Notes: a model not told the origin generated them from the sequence alone. DNA of 54,577 nt from Branchiostoma floridae (GCF_000003815.2 NC_049992.1:7340226-7394802); one strand, 5' to 3'. Counted from the first letter of the stretch, positions 36,101-47,264 are shown. Made by a program: numbers and translations.

Positions 36101-39100
36101 TCCAGCAGCGCAAGTTGACCACACACCTGAGGTCAGGTCAATTGTCCGCGTTTTTTTTTTACTTCTCCCTTACTTAACATTATTGGGTGTCGCCTGCAAA
36201 GTAATGATCACAATAATTTGAATTTTGGTACATATTTATATAAGACTTTATACTTAACATCTATGCTTCGAAATCTGAGCTGTGCTTATTATTTCTCGGT
36301 AAAGCTGAGGACTTATTGATAACCCCACGTACATGTATAAAGTCTTATATGAATGTGTACCAAAATTCAAATTATTGTGATCTTAACGTTGCAGGCGACA
36401 CCCAGTAACGATAGGTAAGGGAGAACGAAAAAAAAGTGTACAATTGATCTTCAGCCTGAGGTGTGCGGGTAAATTGTCTGATCACACGTCACCCTTTCTC
36501 GCCACTTAACTTCTAATTTAGAAAAAAACGAATGCCGGGAAAGTAATGACTCCAATGATTTGTATTTTGGAGGATATTGATAAAAGGCTTCATACTATGA
36601 AGTTGTGCCTCAAAATCTAAGTTGTGCTTGTTATTTCTGAGTGAGACCGAGAACTTATTGATCACCCCTCGTATCTATCAATATCTACATCAAATTTTGT
36701 AAAAAGTTATCCTTAGAACAAACACAAACATAAAAACATAACCATCTAAACTAGAGGTGATAAAACACTGCAGATAAATAAATAGACTAAGTGTTGGTGC
36801 CTACATTGTAGCTGTTCCCTGCCTGTCCTCTGCTGTTGGGAAGGGATCATGGTGATCTGTCCTGTGGGCATCGACGGCGGCCTCTGTTGCTGGGTCGTCT
36901 GCATGGGCTGGGCCTGGGGCGCGTACCCGTAACTCTGGAAATCTGGGGAACGGGATGGAACGGTTAAGGTGTCTGTACCCATAACTCTGGAAATCTGGGG
37001 AACGGGATGGAACAGTTAAGGTTTCTCTTTTCTGCTGTGTTGTCTGTACCCGTAGCTCTGGAAATCTGGGGAACAGGACAAAATGGTTAAGGTTTCTCTT
37101 TGCTTCTGGGCATACCCGGAACTCTGGAAATCTGGGGAATGGAACATAACCTTCTAAACTAGAGGTGATAACACACTGCAGACAAATAGACTATAAAAGT
37201 ATTGGTGCCTACATCGTAGCTTTTCCCCAGTCCTTATAACAAACACAAAACACAACCTTCTAAACTACAGATGATAACACACTGCAGATAAGTTGACTAT
37301 AAAATATTGGTGCCTACATTGTAGCTGTTCCCGGTCCTGTATTTGGCCTGTACGTATCTATCAATATCTACATCAAATTTTTAAAAAACTTATCCTTAGA
37401 ACAAACACAAACATAAAAACGTAACCTTCTAAACTAGAGGTGATAAAACACTGCAGATAAATAGACTAAGTGTTGGTGCCTACATCGTAGCTGTTCCCCA
37501 GTCCTTAGAGAAAACACAAAAACACAACCTTCTAAATTAAGTAATAATGCAGATAAGTAGACTACAAGTATTTTTTTGTTTGAACCTATATTTATTCCCG
37601 AGAAGCCGCTTTTCATTGAGGTCATATGAGGAAGGTACGGGTAAGATAGAATATAACAGAGATACAGATTACATCAAGTCCTAATAGATCTACAAAATGT
37701 TGGTGCCTACATTGTAGTTGTTCCCCGCCTGTCCTGTAGGTGGCCTGAGTGCCGCCCGGCCCGGGGCCCTGTGGCGCCGGCTGGAAGTACGCCATGGCGC
37801 TCTGGATGGTCGGCTGTGGTGGTTGGAAATGGGGGATGGCTTGCGGACGATACTGCAATACAGGGGGTACTGAGTACGGAGTTTGGGAGTTAGTACAGCG
37901 GACAGGCGAGAGCAAAGCATAGCAGAGCACACAGCATAGCGACACACAGGTAAGAACACTCTAACTGGTAGGAAACTAGATCTGCAAACGTGTTGCACTA
38001 CCGTTGACATTAACTCAAGATTCACTCAAGAGTATTGTAGTCAGGCACAGAAGACAACAAAGCCGAAGTCACACTCTAGTTGATCTCACTAACCATGCAT
38101 TTTTTCTATGGAGAATTGGTCAAGATTCACATTTTATTTTTATATNNNNNNNNNNNNNNNNNNNNNNNNNNNNNNNNNNNNNNNNNNNNNNNNNNNNNNN
38201 NNNNNNNNNNNNNNNNNNNNNNNNNNNNNNNNNNNNNNNNNNNNNNNNNNNNNNNNNNNNNNNNNNNNNNNNNNNNNNNNNNNNNNNNNNNNNNNNNNNN
38301 NNNNNNNNNNNNNNNNNNNNNNNNNNNNNNNNNNNNNNNNNNNNNNNNNNNNNNNNNNNNNNNNNNNNNNNNNNNNNNNNNNNNNNNNNNNNNNNNNNNN
38401 NNNNNNNNNNNNNNNNNNNNNNNNNNNNNNNNNNNNNNNNNNNNNNNNNNNNNNNNNNNNNNNNNNNNNNNNNNNNNNNNNNNNNNNNNNNNNNNNNNNN
38501 NNNNNNNNNNNNNNNNNNNNNNNNCCTCGGGCCGGGGCATTAACCCTTTATTCACACACAATGTGTCATACAGAATTCACCAATTGAATCATCATTCTAG
38601 ATGCCATTTCGCAACCAGACCATGCTCTTTCGAACCAACATTTTTCAAGTACAAGTTTCTGAAGGGCTGTTCTCAGACTGTATGAGGACCATTTTCAGGA
38701 CCTTTCAGGAAAATTCTAGGAAGGGACCTGCAAGTTTTACTACACTATTTCAGCAAGCTTTCTTACAAGTGAGTGAAATGTCTTGTGATCTGGTCCTGAG
38801 TTTAAATGAGCTGTTATTGTCTAAGGAAGCACACAGTGACAGGCATGGACATTAGATCAGCAAAGTAAGAAAGAGAAGTACTAGTAACAAAGAACACAGC
38901 CATGCTACAAATAATGCACAATTATTGCTGTACATGCAGTCTTAGGTTCTCCATTGAAAAGGGGAAAGACTTGAAATAGATAGAACAAGAGTCTGAAAAC
39001 TCAAACCTGCATGAAATATTTTGTTTTGTGATGGTGCGTATGGTGTGTTGTGGGGTTGATATGGATTGACGTTTGGCAACATTATTCCATCATTGTTCTT

Positions 39101-39841
39101 ATATATCTACCTTTGGTAAATGGTGAGATCCAAAACTTGTAACACCTTTCTAGTGACCTCACGATTTCCTTTTTATTTCCTATTGTTACACCTGCACCTA
39201 GCACATATCCCTAATGTGTATATATTGGTTCATTCCATACAGAGGTGACAGGGATGGTCACATTTTCTCTTTCTACTAGTTGTGGATCTGTGCAGCCATC
39301 GTATCCCTAATGTGTATATAGTGATTCACCCCGCACACAGATCCAAAGATCCATACCAAAATCAATACCTGCTTTTTTTCAAGCAGGTAAAAACAAATAA
39401 CATAGTCACGAGTGCAAGCACCTGGTAAGCTTTGCGTCTTGATTTCTGGACTCACCTTGGTGAACTTGGGGTCGAAACCAGCGGGGCCCATGTTCCAAGT
39501 CCAACCATCTCTGTCCTGGGCACTAGCAGCCTGGTGGGCGTTCCTACCTCTTCCCTGTCCTCCTGAAACATGGTGGTACAGTTCAAGTTAGGTCTAGTCT
39601 ATCAAATAGCTTATCAGAACGACTTAACGACTTTTAAAAATAAAATGAAAAGCTTAAAGACTCAAGCAAACAAACAACAAGACAGGCAAACAAACAAACA
39701 GACACGTCTCACCTCTGTCCTGTCTCCGTTTGTCACGCCCCCCACCGCCCTGCAGACCGCCGGGTTGCAGCCACTCGTCCATCCCGGACCTGTCCAGCTG
39801 AGATATAGCCGCGGGAGCAGGGGCTGGAGCACGCGTTGAGG
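33125..39841 (-). CDS. Unit 2, middle part: eIF4G linker and proline/glutamine-rich exons
   Basis: Exons 39841-39713, 39562-39456, 37852-37711, 34896-34766, 33752-33677 and 33255-33125. Phases are 1 in, then 1, 0, 1, 0, 1, 0 out, all compatible. The first gives APAPAPAAISQLDRSGMDEW; the second gives DGWTWNMGPAGFDPKFTK, matching the DGGWNTVPISK...TKITK linker that follows MIF4G in vertebrate eIF4G. Exons three and four are Pro/Gln-rich (AIPHFQPPQPTIQSAMAYF; GQITMIPSQQPPQPPQQ) and resemble the MIPSQ region of the eIF4G N-terminus. Exon five (DDGNIQLGPGGRPL) returns to the linker (SNNQLFAPGGRL), and exon six leads into MA3. The first exon has no ATG and enters in phase 1, matching the TRIM head donor at 40030. 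Exon three's donor (GTAGGC) is weak. A gap lies at 38146-38524. Confidence 0.8.
35798..36673. mobile_element. Palindromic mariner-derived element
   Basis: The ends are TACGAGGGGTGATCAATAAG and its inverse. Inner segments are also inverted with respect to each other, for example ACCTGAGGTCAG and TTTTGGTACA, so the element is two mariner fragments head to head. The left half keeps a transposase helix-turn-helix piece (35965-36177: DIVKMFDNDSLPISS, NWVSDFQQRK). It has no catalytic domain. Confidence 0.75.
36805..36942 (-). CDS. Candidate cassette exon made of two joined exon pieces
   Basis: It is 138 bp with phase 1 at both ends, so it can be included or skipped without shifting the frame. The 5' part copies the exon at 34896 (FQSYGYAPQAQPMQTTQQQ, through GQITMIPSQQ). 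The last 30 bp copy the end of the exon at 37852-37711 (RTGREQLQ) with its donor. The acceptor (GTTCCCCAG) and donor (AATGTAGGC) match those of the parent exons. Whether it is used is unknown. Confidence 0.5.
38146..38524. other. Assembly gap (379 N)
   Basis: Run of N in the unit 2 intron between exons 39456 and 37852. The 38525-39455 part of this intron shows nothing recognisable apart from a short direct repeat (CCCTAATGTGTATATA near 39210 and 39305). Confidence 1.
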
Positions 39842-40029
39842 CTGTAGAATTTAAGATTACCTGTGCGTAATTACCATATGGCAAATGTACAATACGTACA
39901 AACGAATGCCATATCTAATTTATACCGTGGGATTACAGAGCTATAGTGACACTTTCTAGGAAGTTATTACCAACAGAGATGAGTTTCCTGGTATAGCTTA
40001 ATGATGTTCAGTGATGTAACTTAGCTTAC

Positions 40030-40987
40030 CCTCAACTTTGCCTAAATGGAAGCCAGACAGGGTGTATGGAGTTGGCGTGAAGACTGCAGAAGTGGTGTGC
40101 CATTTGGCAGCTTCGACGTCGAACTCCTCTTTGGCTGCCTGGGAGGACAGCTCGATGAGTTGCTTTCTGCTTATGAAGACAGCCATCGTCTCCTCCTGGT
40201 TGACGCGTTGCTCCAACGCCTCAATGCTACTCGCTAATTGGGCCAACTGCGTTTCTAGTCTTTCCTTGCGATCCAGAATCATGTTGTTGCTGGATGCAAA
40301 GAAGTTGCGCAGCTCGTCCTTCAGAGCATTGGCACGTTTGATTGCTTCTAAAGCAAAAGCTGCCGTGATCGTTTGGGCAGTTTCGTCAACCGCCTTGACT
40401 TGGGTACTTTCCTCTGCGGCCAAACTTTTCTTTGAGTTTTCTAGTTCTGTTATCTTGCCTCTGATTTGCTCCATCAATCTTTTTCCCTGTTCTGTCGCCT
40501 CCCTGGCCTTTGCAGTTTGTTCCTGCAATGTCCGTCCGAGACGAGTTACTCCATGAGTGTTGTGGCCCTCAAACATACACTCTTCGCAGATGACCGAATC
40601 ACAGGGAGGACAGTAGTACCTTAGTTCCTCTCCACGGTGGTTAGGGCACTGGGATTCGTCTGATACCGCTACAGGGTTCTCCGCTCCATGTGGGCCTCTG
40701 TCCTGGCTTCTAGACGAGATTTTTACGTCTTCCCGAAGGTTTGCCAACGGGATGTTGTCGGTCAACGCCTCAACGCCTGCCCGACCGGCTTTTTTGAGAT
40801 TGGTGTTCTTCTGACAGACCGGGCACTTAAGGGACTTGGATCCTTTCACGAGGGACACCAAACATTCCATACAAAACGTGTGGCCGCAGGATAATACTTT
40901 GGGGCGCGTGTAGACCCGAAGACAAATGATACATTCGAAGTTCTCTAGTTGTAGGCTACCTTCTGGGGAATCCCCTCCCGTCGCCAT
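40030..40987 (-). CDS. Unit 2, 5' part: TRIM head (RING, B-box, coiled coil)
   Basis: One exon of 319 codons plus one base, from ATG 40987 to the donor GAGG|GTAAGC. RING ligands C19, C22, C34, H36, C39, C42, C55, C58 are all present. B-box2 ligands are C114, H117, C126, C129, C134, C137, H142, H145. The coiled coil runs about 155-290, and the exon ends TPTPYTLSGFHLGKVEG. It is predicted to be an E3 ubiquitin ligase head. Reading on in the intron gives a stop after nine codons (KLSYITEHH). The next minus-strand exon, 39841-39713, is of eIF4G-linker type and splices in frame (KVE-A-STRAPAPAP). The 5' flank matches that of the head at 22779. An alternative is a short free-standing TRIM. The head itself is certain; the fusion is inferred from phases and position. 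Confidence 0.93.
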
Positions 40988-43048
40988 TTTGAAGGTTTCG
41001 GTCGAGAAAAAGAAGCACGTACGGCTTTGACATTACCTGTGTTAACGGTTGAAGTAGTTGGCATCCAACTTCAACTATAACGTTGCGTCCTATAGGATCT
41101 CGGTATCTTCACAGTTTCGTGAGAGGCGAGGGAAAAAGCGATCGTCAACAGTGGTGACAAATTTCAAACACGTAAAGGTACGGCAAAGGCAGGGAGCGGA
41201 CGGAAGGAGCCAAGTTCTAAAGGTGACCCTTTACTCACCTTTTACAGGTGTGTCACGTGCACCTCAGCAGATATTTGCATTACAAAAGACTGTTCCAATT
41301 GGACTTCACGGGAGGGGGTGTTTTGTGGAAGCAAATGACGACGGAAAAAAAAACACCTGCGTCACCGTGACATCATCGCCATCGCTCGTATTAAGAGATT
41401 CGAACGGGACAGGGATAAACGTAAACACATTGCTAAAGTGATCAACAGAGGTCATAGAAAAGCCTTTTTTTTTCAAAACAACAAGTAGTCGCCTATTTTA
41501 GAAATGTTGAACAAGTATTAAACTGACTCTATGAACATGGCAAAAGTACCAACCAGTATAAGTCAACAGTTTGCAGCTAGTAAATGCAAAATATTTGTCT
41601 TTTCCTTAAGTGTTGTTCAAAACAACTGCTTCCAGGGAGAATAAAACTGATGACGAACTAAAGTTTGTTATTCTTATTCATAAAATTGCTCATTAGAAAT
41701 TGACTTGTCTTTTGTCATTAACTAACCTCCAGGCATGAACTTTAGTTATTAGATCTTTTAACAGCTATCTACTGTATTCTAAAATGTGTCAATATCTAAC
41801 TAACTGAAATGAATAAAACATGACTGAAATCTTCCATGTGCTTGTTGCTTTTTAATAAAGAAATACACAATACAGGTCCTTGTTTCATACATTGCATACT
41901 ATGAGAAGTTTCAGTTTGATGATGATCTCCAATAAAAGTGTAATGATCTTAATGTTGCAATCTTTTACCAAAACACACATGTCCATAGTAACTGATGTGT
42001 ACTTTAATTCATGAGGGCAAAAAAGGAGAAGAATTCAAGACGTCACCTTCACATACAGTCAAACCTGCCCAAGACGACCACCCGGGGGACCGGAAAAAAG
42101 CGGTCGATTTGGACAGGTGGTCGCTGAGAAGAGTATCGACTCAAAACATGCCCGATGCAAAGTATAAATTGTTTCCGTTGTGCTTAATGGCAAATAGCAA
42201 GCACACTGCATGCACGCAAAGAAGCGAGGTCTTTAATGTCAAATACAACACACACACTGTAAACTGTAAATTTAACCCCCAAATCCGACGCAAACTGGCC
42301 GATTTCGGCACAAAATCGCGCTAGTTATCATAAAAAATCGATGAAAACCTCGATTTTGAAAATGATGCGGTCGTTATGGGTCCTAATTTGGGCCGGTCGC
42401 GGTCGCGTTGGCCAGGTGGTCGTTGAGAAAAGGTCGCTTAATGCTTACGTCAATGGGAAAATAAATCGGGACCGAGAAAAAGCGGTCGAAATGGCCAGGT
42501 GGTCGCTGAGAAGAGGTGGTCGCTCGGGCAGGTTTGACTGTAGTCCCAATTGGCACGGTGACAAAACTAACGTATATTTCTAGATTTCCCAAAATGAAAT
42601 CATACACCTACACCTACTAGCTAAATAATTAATGTATTACATGTAATTGCAGCATCAGTAATACCGAGGTAATGCTAGTTCACCTTCATTCCTGGGGTAA
42701 CATGTATACGTCGTTTCTAAAAATAGGTTATTTAGTAATATCAAGTTGACGGATAGGGGATTCAAATTCCAATATTTCTATAATCACCTCCTAGATATAC
42801 CAAAATACACTGCTTTTAAAAACAACAGATATAGGTTACCCATGGATAAAGGTGAACTAGCATTATACACACTAAGACACCCTGGTCTAAGGGTACCCAG
42901 GGGACTTATTAGAGTTGACAGTAGAATTTATCATGTGAGTCACTCATGTGGTGAATGGTTTAAGTTTCAAACCCGAAACAAATGAAGTGGACAAAACTGA
43001 GAATCAAAAACTAAATCATCATGCCTATTCATGGCCGTAGACTTCTTT
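40988..43048. other. Intergenic region between unit 1 stop and unit 2 start
   Basis: 40988-41830 is homologous to the flank of the other TRIM head (22780-24960). The rest holds a TIR element (42054-42542). Near 42680-42860 there is a copy of a repeat with words such as AACAGATATAGGTTACCC and GATAAAGGTGAACTAGCATT, also seen near 6175 and 8310. No exon is visible. Confidence 0.65.
42054..42542. mobile_element. TIR transposon, family A (short copy)
   Basis: Same ends as 377-1232 (TACAGTCAAACCTGCCC and inverse) with over 90% match by eye across the shared parts. It lacks about 370 bp of the interior. No coding capacity. Confidence 0.85.
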
Positions 43049-46000
43049 TCATCCCTTTTCCTTTTTTTCTTCCGAACTTGACTCTTCGTCAGCCTCCCTG
43101 AGCCATACCAGAAATGCTAAGACAGATTTGACAGCTATGCCCTTCCCAGCCTGCTCTGCTGGATCCAAGTTCGACTCCCAAGCAAAGAAGGCTTCCTCTG
43201 AGATTATGTCTTCATCAAACAAGTTGTCAAAAAACATCCTCAGCAGATCTGGGGAAGAAAAACAACAAGGGTTTACTTCTTTAAGATGAATAAAGATATC
43301 ATTATAATAAAGAAGAAGGTAGGCTAGGTCTCAATGCATTTGAAACTCTTTGTGCCATGTGCCATGAATTTTATATAAGCTATCAGTGTCATTCCAGCTA
43401 CAAAAAGCCTTCCAAAAGACGGTTGCAGCCACAACTGAAAATGCCAAACTTAGGATTGAATCGAGGGTCTCCTAGTTGCCAACTCATTGGAACCAGGAGC
43501 TCAACTGTGAGGCTGCTACTCATTGAGCTTAATCATTGGAGGGTACAAAAGGGCTGACTTACTTGGCGGCTGGTCCAGTTACACCATGAGTGCCTGTAGT
43601 ACTAAAGGGCTGACTTACTTGGCGGCTGGTCCAGTTACACCATGAGTGCCTGTAGTACTAAAGGGTTGACTTACTTGGTGGCTGGTCAAGTTGCACCATG
43701 AGTGCCTGTAGTACTAAAGGGCTGACTTACTTGGTGGCTGGTCCAGTTGCACCATGAGTGCCTGTAGTACTAAAGGGCTGACTTACTTGGTGGCTGGTCC
43801 AGTTGCACCATGAGTGCCTGTAGTACTAAAGGGCTGACTTACTTGGTGGCTGGTCCAGTTGCACCATGAGTGCCTGTAGTACTAAAGGGCTGACTTACTT
43901 GGTGGCTGGTCCAGTTGCACCATAAGTGCCTGTAGTACTAAAGGGTTGACTTACTTGGCGGCTGGTCCAGTTGCACCATGAGTGCCTGTAGTGCGAAGAG
44001 CGCCTGCAGCTCTCTGGTGCTCTCGTTGTCCAGGTACTTCTGCAACAGAACCACTCTCTTCTGGATACTTTGCGTGTCGCATTTCAGTCTGGAACCTTCA
44101 CCTGGGTACACAAACCAAAGTCAAATGAGGGAAATGCTGCTCATTTGCTGAAAAACATCGAAAAATTTAAACCTTCTGCAACAAGTCCCACTCTACAATT
44201 AGTTTAGGGAATTTTTTAACATATCAATTGTTGTTTGTATATTTGTCTGAAGACTGGCACATATTGCGACACATTTGCAATTCACAGGGGTCTGTGCTAA
44301 TGATGTGCGGAAGAGAGTAGTGTGATCTAACAGCATGCTAACTATCTATATGTACACAATGTGATGTTTGTCAGTTTCCTCACCTCTGATTGCACTTTTA
44401 CAAACAGCTGTCATCAAGGTACGGATGAACGCTGGCTCTTTTCTTCTGGCCTCATCAATATTGTCCTGTCAAAAACACACATCAAAAACATGAAAATTCA
44501 AAATTCTTCTTAATACTTTAAGAACTCTACATCCCTGTTTCATTTTTCAACCCACCCAAATACCATGATTGGACTTCTCTTTGCAGAGATTCAAATCTAG
44601 GTCCTTTGGAATCAAATTTTTATTGGTTTAGGTTAAAGACTATGACTCTTAGCTACCAGATCATTCCATGAATTCTTGTGTGTTTTGTCATACTTTTACA
44701 TTGCATCTATGTGCACCATATTCCAGTCATAAAACCAAGCAAGGGTAATACAAAATCTAATTTTGGTCCCTCACTAGTCATCTGGCAATCTGGTGGCAAG
44801 GGAAGGAAACTGAGAGAAGTTTATAAACCTTTCCTGAACCAACAACACAGAAGTAACAACCATCAGAATATATTGTATTTGGCAGGACTGTTGTTACCTC
44901 GATCCAGCCGATGATATGTTCGTTTTGCACATCTTCCTTCACCAGGATGTCCAGGAAAGCTGCTATCTGCAGCATGGGAAGCCGCCTGCTCTCAGGTTTA
45001 CATCTGTACTCAGCAGCAGCTTCTGCCTATATGTACATCACAAATGTGGGCAAAAGTTCATCATAAGTTGAGACACATTAGTTGGCCCAGAAAATCTTAG
45101 CACACATTGAAAACGAAGTACCAAAAGCTCTAGATTTGAAGCACTGCTGAATCTAAACAGATTGCAGTATATGGCAATGATACAGCAGTATTTCCTTGGT
45201 AAACATATACAGGTGTCACATTTTTAGAAGAGGCTCCTAGCCTTGGTACCAATGCCATCCTAGTTAGCATATGATTGCTCCTATTGTCACTCATACCAAC
45301 TGTGTACTTCAGGAGCTATCAAAAGGATGGTAGCCCCCCCCCCAATACTATCATCTAAAATGGCCACTATGGCTAGAGTTACTATGGGATGTCATTGAGA
45401 CTTACTTTGTCTTCCATGGGTTTGGCAGTAGACGAAGCAGTGTCATCAGGCGGTTCACGTTGATCTGAAATATACGACAATTTTCATGACAATCGTAGTC
45501 ATGGAGCCTCAAGGTTTTTACTTATCTGTCCTTCTAAATTCACATTAAAACTGCCGGTAGACTCCAAATTATGTGACCATTATGATAATCATTCAATCAT
45601 ATACATGTACATGTAAATATCCTTTTCACAACTACCAAAACAAACTTTTACTTCATCCTTCCAACAGACAAACTACAAAGTCCCACCTGTTGTGTGCTGG
45701 CTATGTGGTGTGGCTGGGTCGGACATGGGTGTGGCTGGGTCGGACATGGGTGTGGTTGGGTCAGACGTGGGTGTATCCAGCAAGTCCCACACTGCATCCC
45801 ACGACTCCGACCCACTCTGCTGCCAGCCTGATGCCTGGTCCTGTAGACTGTTACTAGTTATGCCTGCGTCCACACTGTGGGTGGAGAGTTCACAATAGGT
45901 CGATGAAGGTTAAACATTCAGATAATAAGATACGCAAAAAAGTTACTCAAGCAACTGGATATGAGTTTGGAAACAGTCAGATGTATCCAAACAACAGGAT

Positions 46001-46412
46001 CTAATTGACTCCCTTGCATCAACCTTATCTTGACTTTTCTTAATTTTGTTTCGATTATCTAAAATTGTGTTCATCTCCTATTGTTCAGCATTATATACTC
46101 TGTATGTTCAGACCTTTGTTCAACTTTCCTAACCACTTAGATTTCATAATGAAGATAAACTTTTTTAGCCAATTTGTTTTCATTTGCATATGCTCACATC
46201 AATTCAGGGGTTGTCATCCCAATAATCAAATCAACATGGTCTTATTTTGCAAACAAACAAAAACAACAACAATAAAATAGCAAAACCTAAGAGAGGGCGG
46301 CCTAGAACGTACCTCCTATCTGCAGGCAGGTGCACGTTCATGGAGAGCTCTCTCAGCTGTTGGAACAACCGCACGCCCCTCCCCCTCCTGGCACCGCGCC
46401 GCCAGCCCCTGC
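43049..46412 (-). CDS. Unit 1, 3' part: eIF4G-like linker and W2 domain, no MA3
   Basis: Exons 46412-46313, 45874-45687, 45464-45406, 45026-44898, 44465-44384, 44101-43955 and 43248-43049, all phase-consistent. The linker starts Arg/Gly-rich ([12 protein letters not shown]), then has [11 protein letters not shown] and three in-frame TPMSDPA-type repeats. It passes straight to the start of W2 ([16 protein letters not shown]). W2 continues with [49 protein letters not shown] and [12 protein letters not shown], ending EEKKEKG and stop. In eIF4G1/3 and DAP5 an MA3 domain precedes W2. Here no MA3 exon fits between 45406 and 45026, and the frame does not need one. The exon 43955-44101 is almost identical to 26471-26617, and its donor region is tandemly repeated just downstream. 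Confidence 0.9.
43551..43998 (-). repeat. 56 bp tandem repeat of an exon end with its donor site
   Basis: Eight units begin at 43551, 43607, 43663, 43719, 43775, 43831, 43887 and 43943. The last is the genuine end of the coding exon 44101-43955. Each unit on the minus strand reads CTACAG, GCACTCATGGTGCAACTGGA, CCAGCC(A/G)CCAA and GTAAGTCA, so every unit carries an AG acceptor-like site, 31 coding bases and a consensus donor. Confidence 0.97.
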
Positions 46413-46534
46413 CTGGGGGGAGAGCAGGGAAAAGTAGTGACACTCAGAGTCTCAGAACAGTTAGGGCCGCCTTAGTGAAAAAGAATGAATGAATGAATGA
46501 ATGATGAATGATTGAATGAGTAAATGAACAAAAT

Positions 46535-47264
46535 CAGGGCTCGAAATACACTTTTCAGTCAACTTGCACCAGTGCAAGTTAAGCCAAAGGTAACTAGCAC
46601 CAAAAGAAACTTACTTGCACTACCCAAAATAGTGAACTGTTAACCCTTTATTCTTCTTCTGAAAATTTGCAAATATATGGGGATACATAAAGACCACATG
46701 TTTGGATATTTGTTTTCCAAAGCGTATTTTATTTTGGATTTCAAATTGTACAACAAATGTGAATTTAGGCTTAATTTAAGACAATTCAATGTCTACAACT
46801 TGATAAGATCAATAGATTTCTTCTGGACTCTTCGAGTGACTTCCATCACTATTCTTAACCATCGCTAGAACAACTCAATACAAACACATATAACTGGAAA
46901 ATCCAGTTGATCATATCAAAGTCACTAAATTGTATGCAAAATGTATTTACTCATATGCAAATCAAGGTAAGACAACACCATAGGAATTATTAGCATTATA
47001 GAGATGGAATTGTCCTCAAATTTTGTTTACCTGGATGTCTAACCAAGTTTAGAAATAACAAATTTAGGCTATTTTTTTATTCAGTGTTGTTTTCTTTTAC
47101 CTTTCAATGGCAGACAATATTCTTGGTGTGTGTAAGCTTTTTCTAAAGTCAGGTATTAGTGGATAAAAGTAACTTGCACTGGTGCAAGTTTGGTCCAAAC
47201 TTACTTGCACCACACCAATTTTACATGCACAAACTTGCATATGCATGTGGTATTTCGAGCCCTG
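46535..47264. mobile_element. hAT-like element, CAGGGCTCGAAATA family (730 bp)
   Basis: The ends CAGGGCTCGAAATAC and GTATTTCGAGCCCTG are exact inverses. Both flanks read AAAAT, a 5 bp direct repeat. TTGCACTGGTGCAAGTT-type palindromes lie near both ends. It sits in a unit 1 intron. Confidence 0.85.

Larger units (their letters stand above)
34900..37720 (-). repeat. Scattered copies of exon edges with their splice sites
   Basis: Copies of the acceptor region of the exon at 34896 (GTTCCCCAGATTTCCAGAG) recur near 34960, 35010, 36940, 36990, 37065 and 37125. Copies of the donor region of the exon at 37711 (CAGCTACAATGTAGGCACC) recur near 36800, 37205, 37320 and 37480. They lie in the same intron, on the same strand, with 90% or better match by eye. 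A mariner-derived insertion (35798-36673) splits the cluster. Confidence 0.8.

Noticed and set aside
11969-39841. Scaffold misjoining as the full explanation for the TRIM-eIF4G order
   Set aside because: Both TRIM-to-first-eIF4G-exon junctions (40030/39841 and 21834/21074) lie within gap-free sequence, as does the W2 stop to TRIM order at 26187-22779. Gaps could still hide missing exons or haplotype mixing.
43370-43560. tRNA gene on the minus strand (GGTTCCAATGAG, CTCGATTCAATCC words)
   Set aside because: Only weak A/B-box similarity and no cloverleaf I can draw; at most a tRNA-derived SINE. The same judgement applies to 44560-44660 and 50963-51010.
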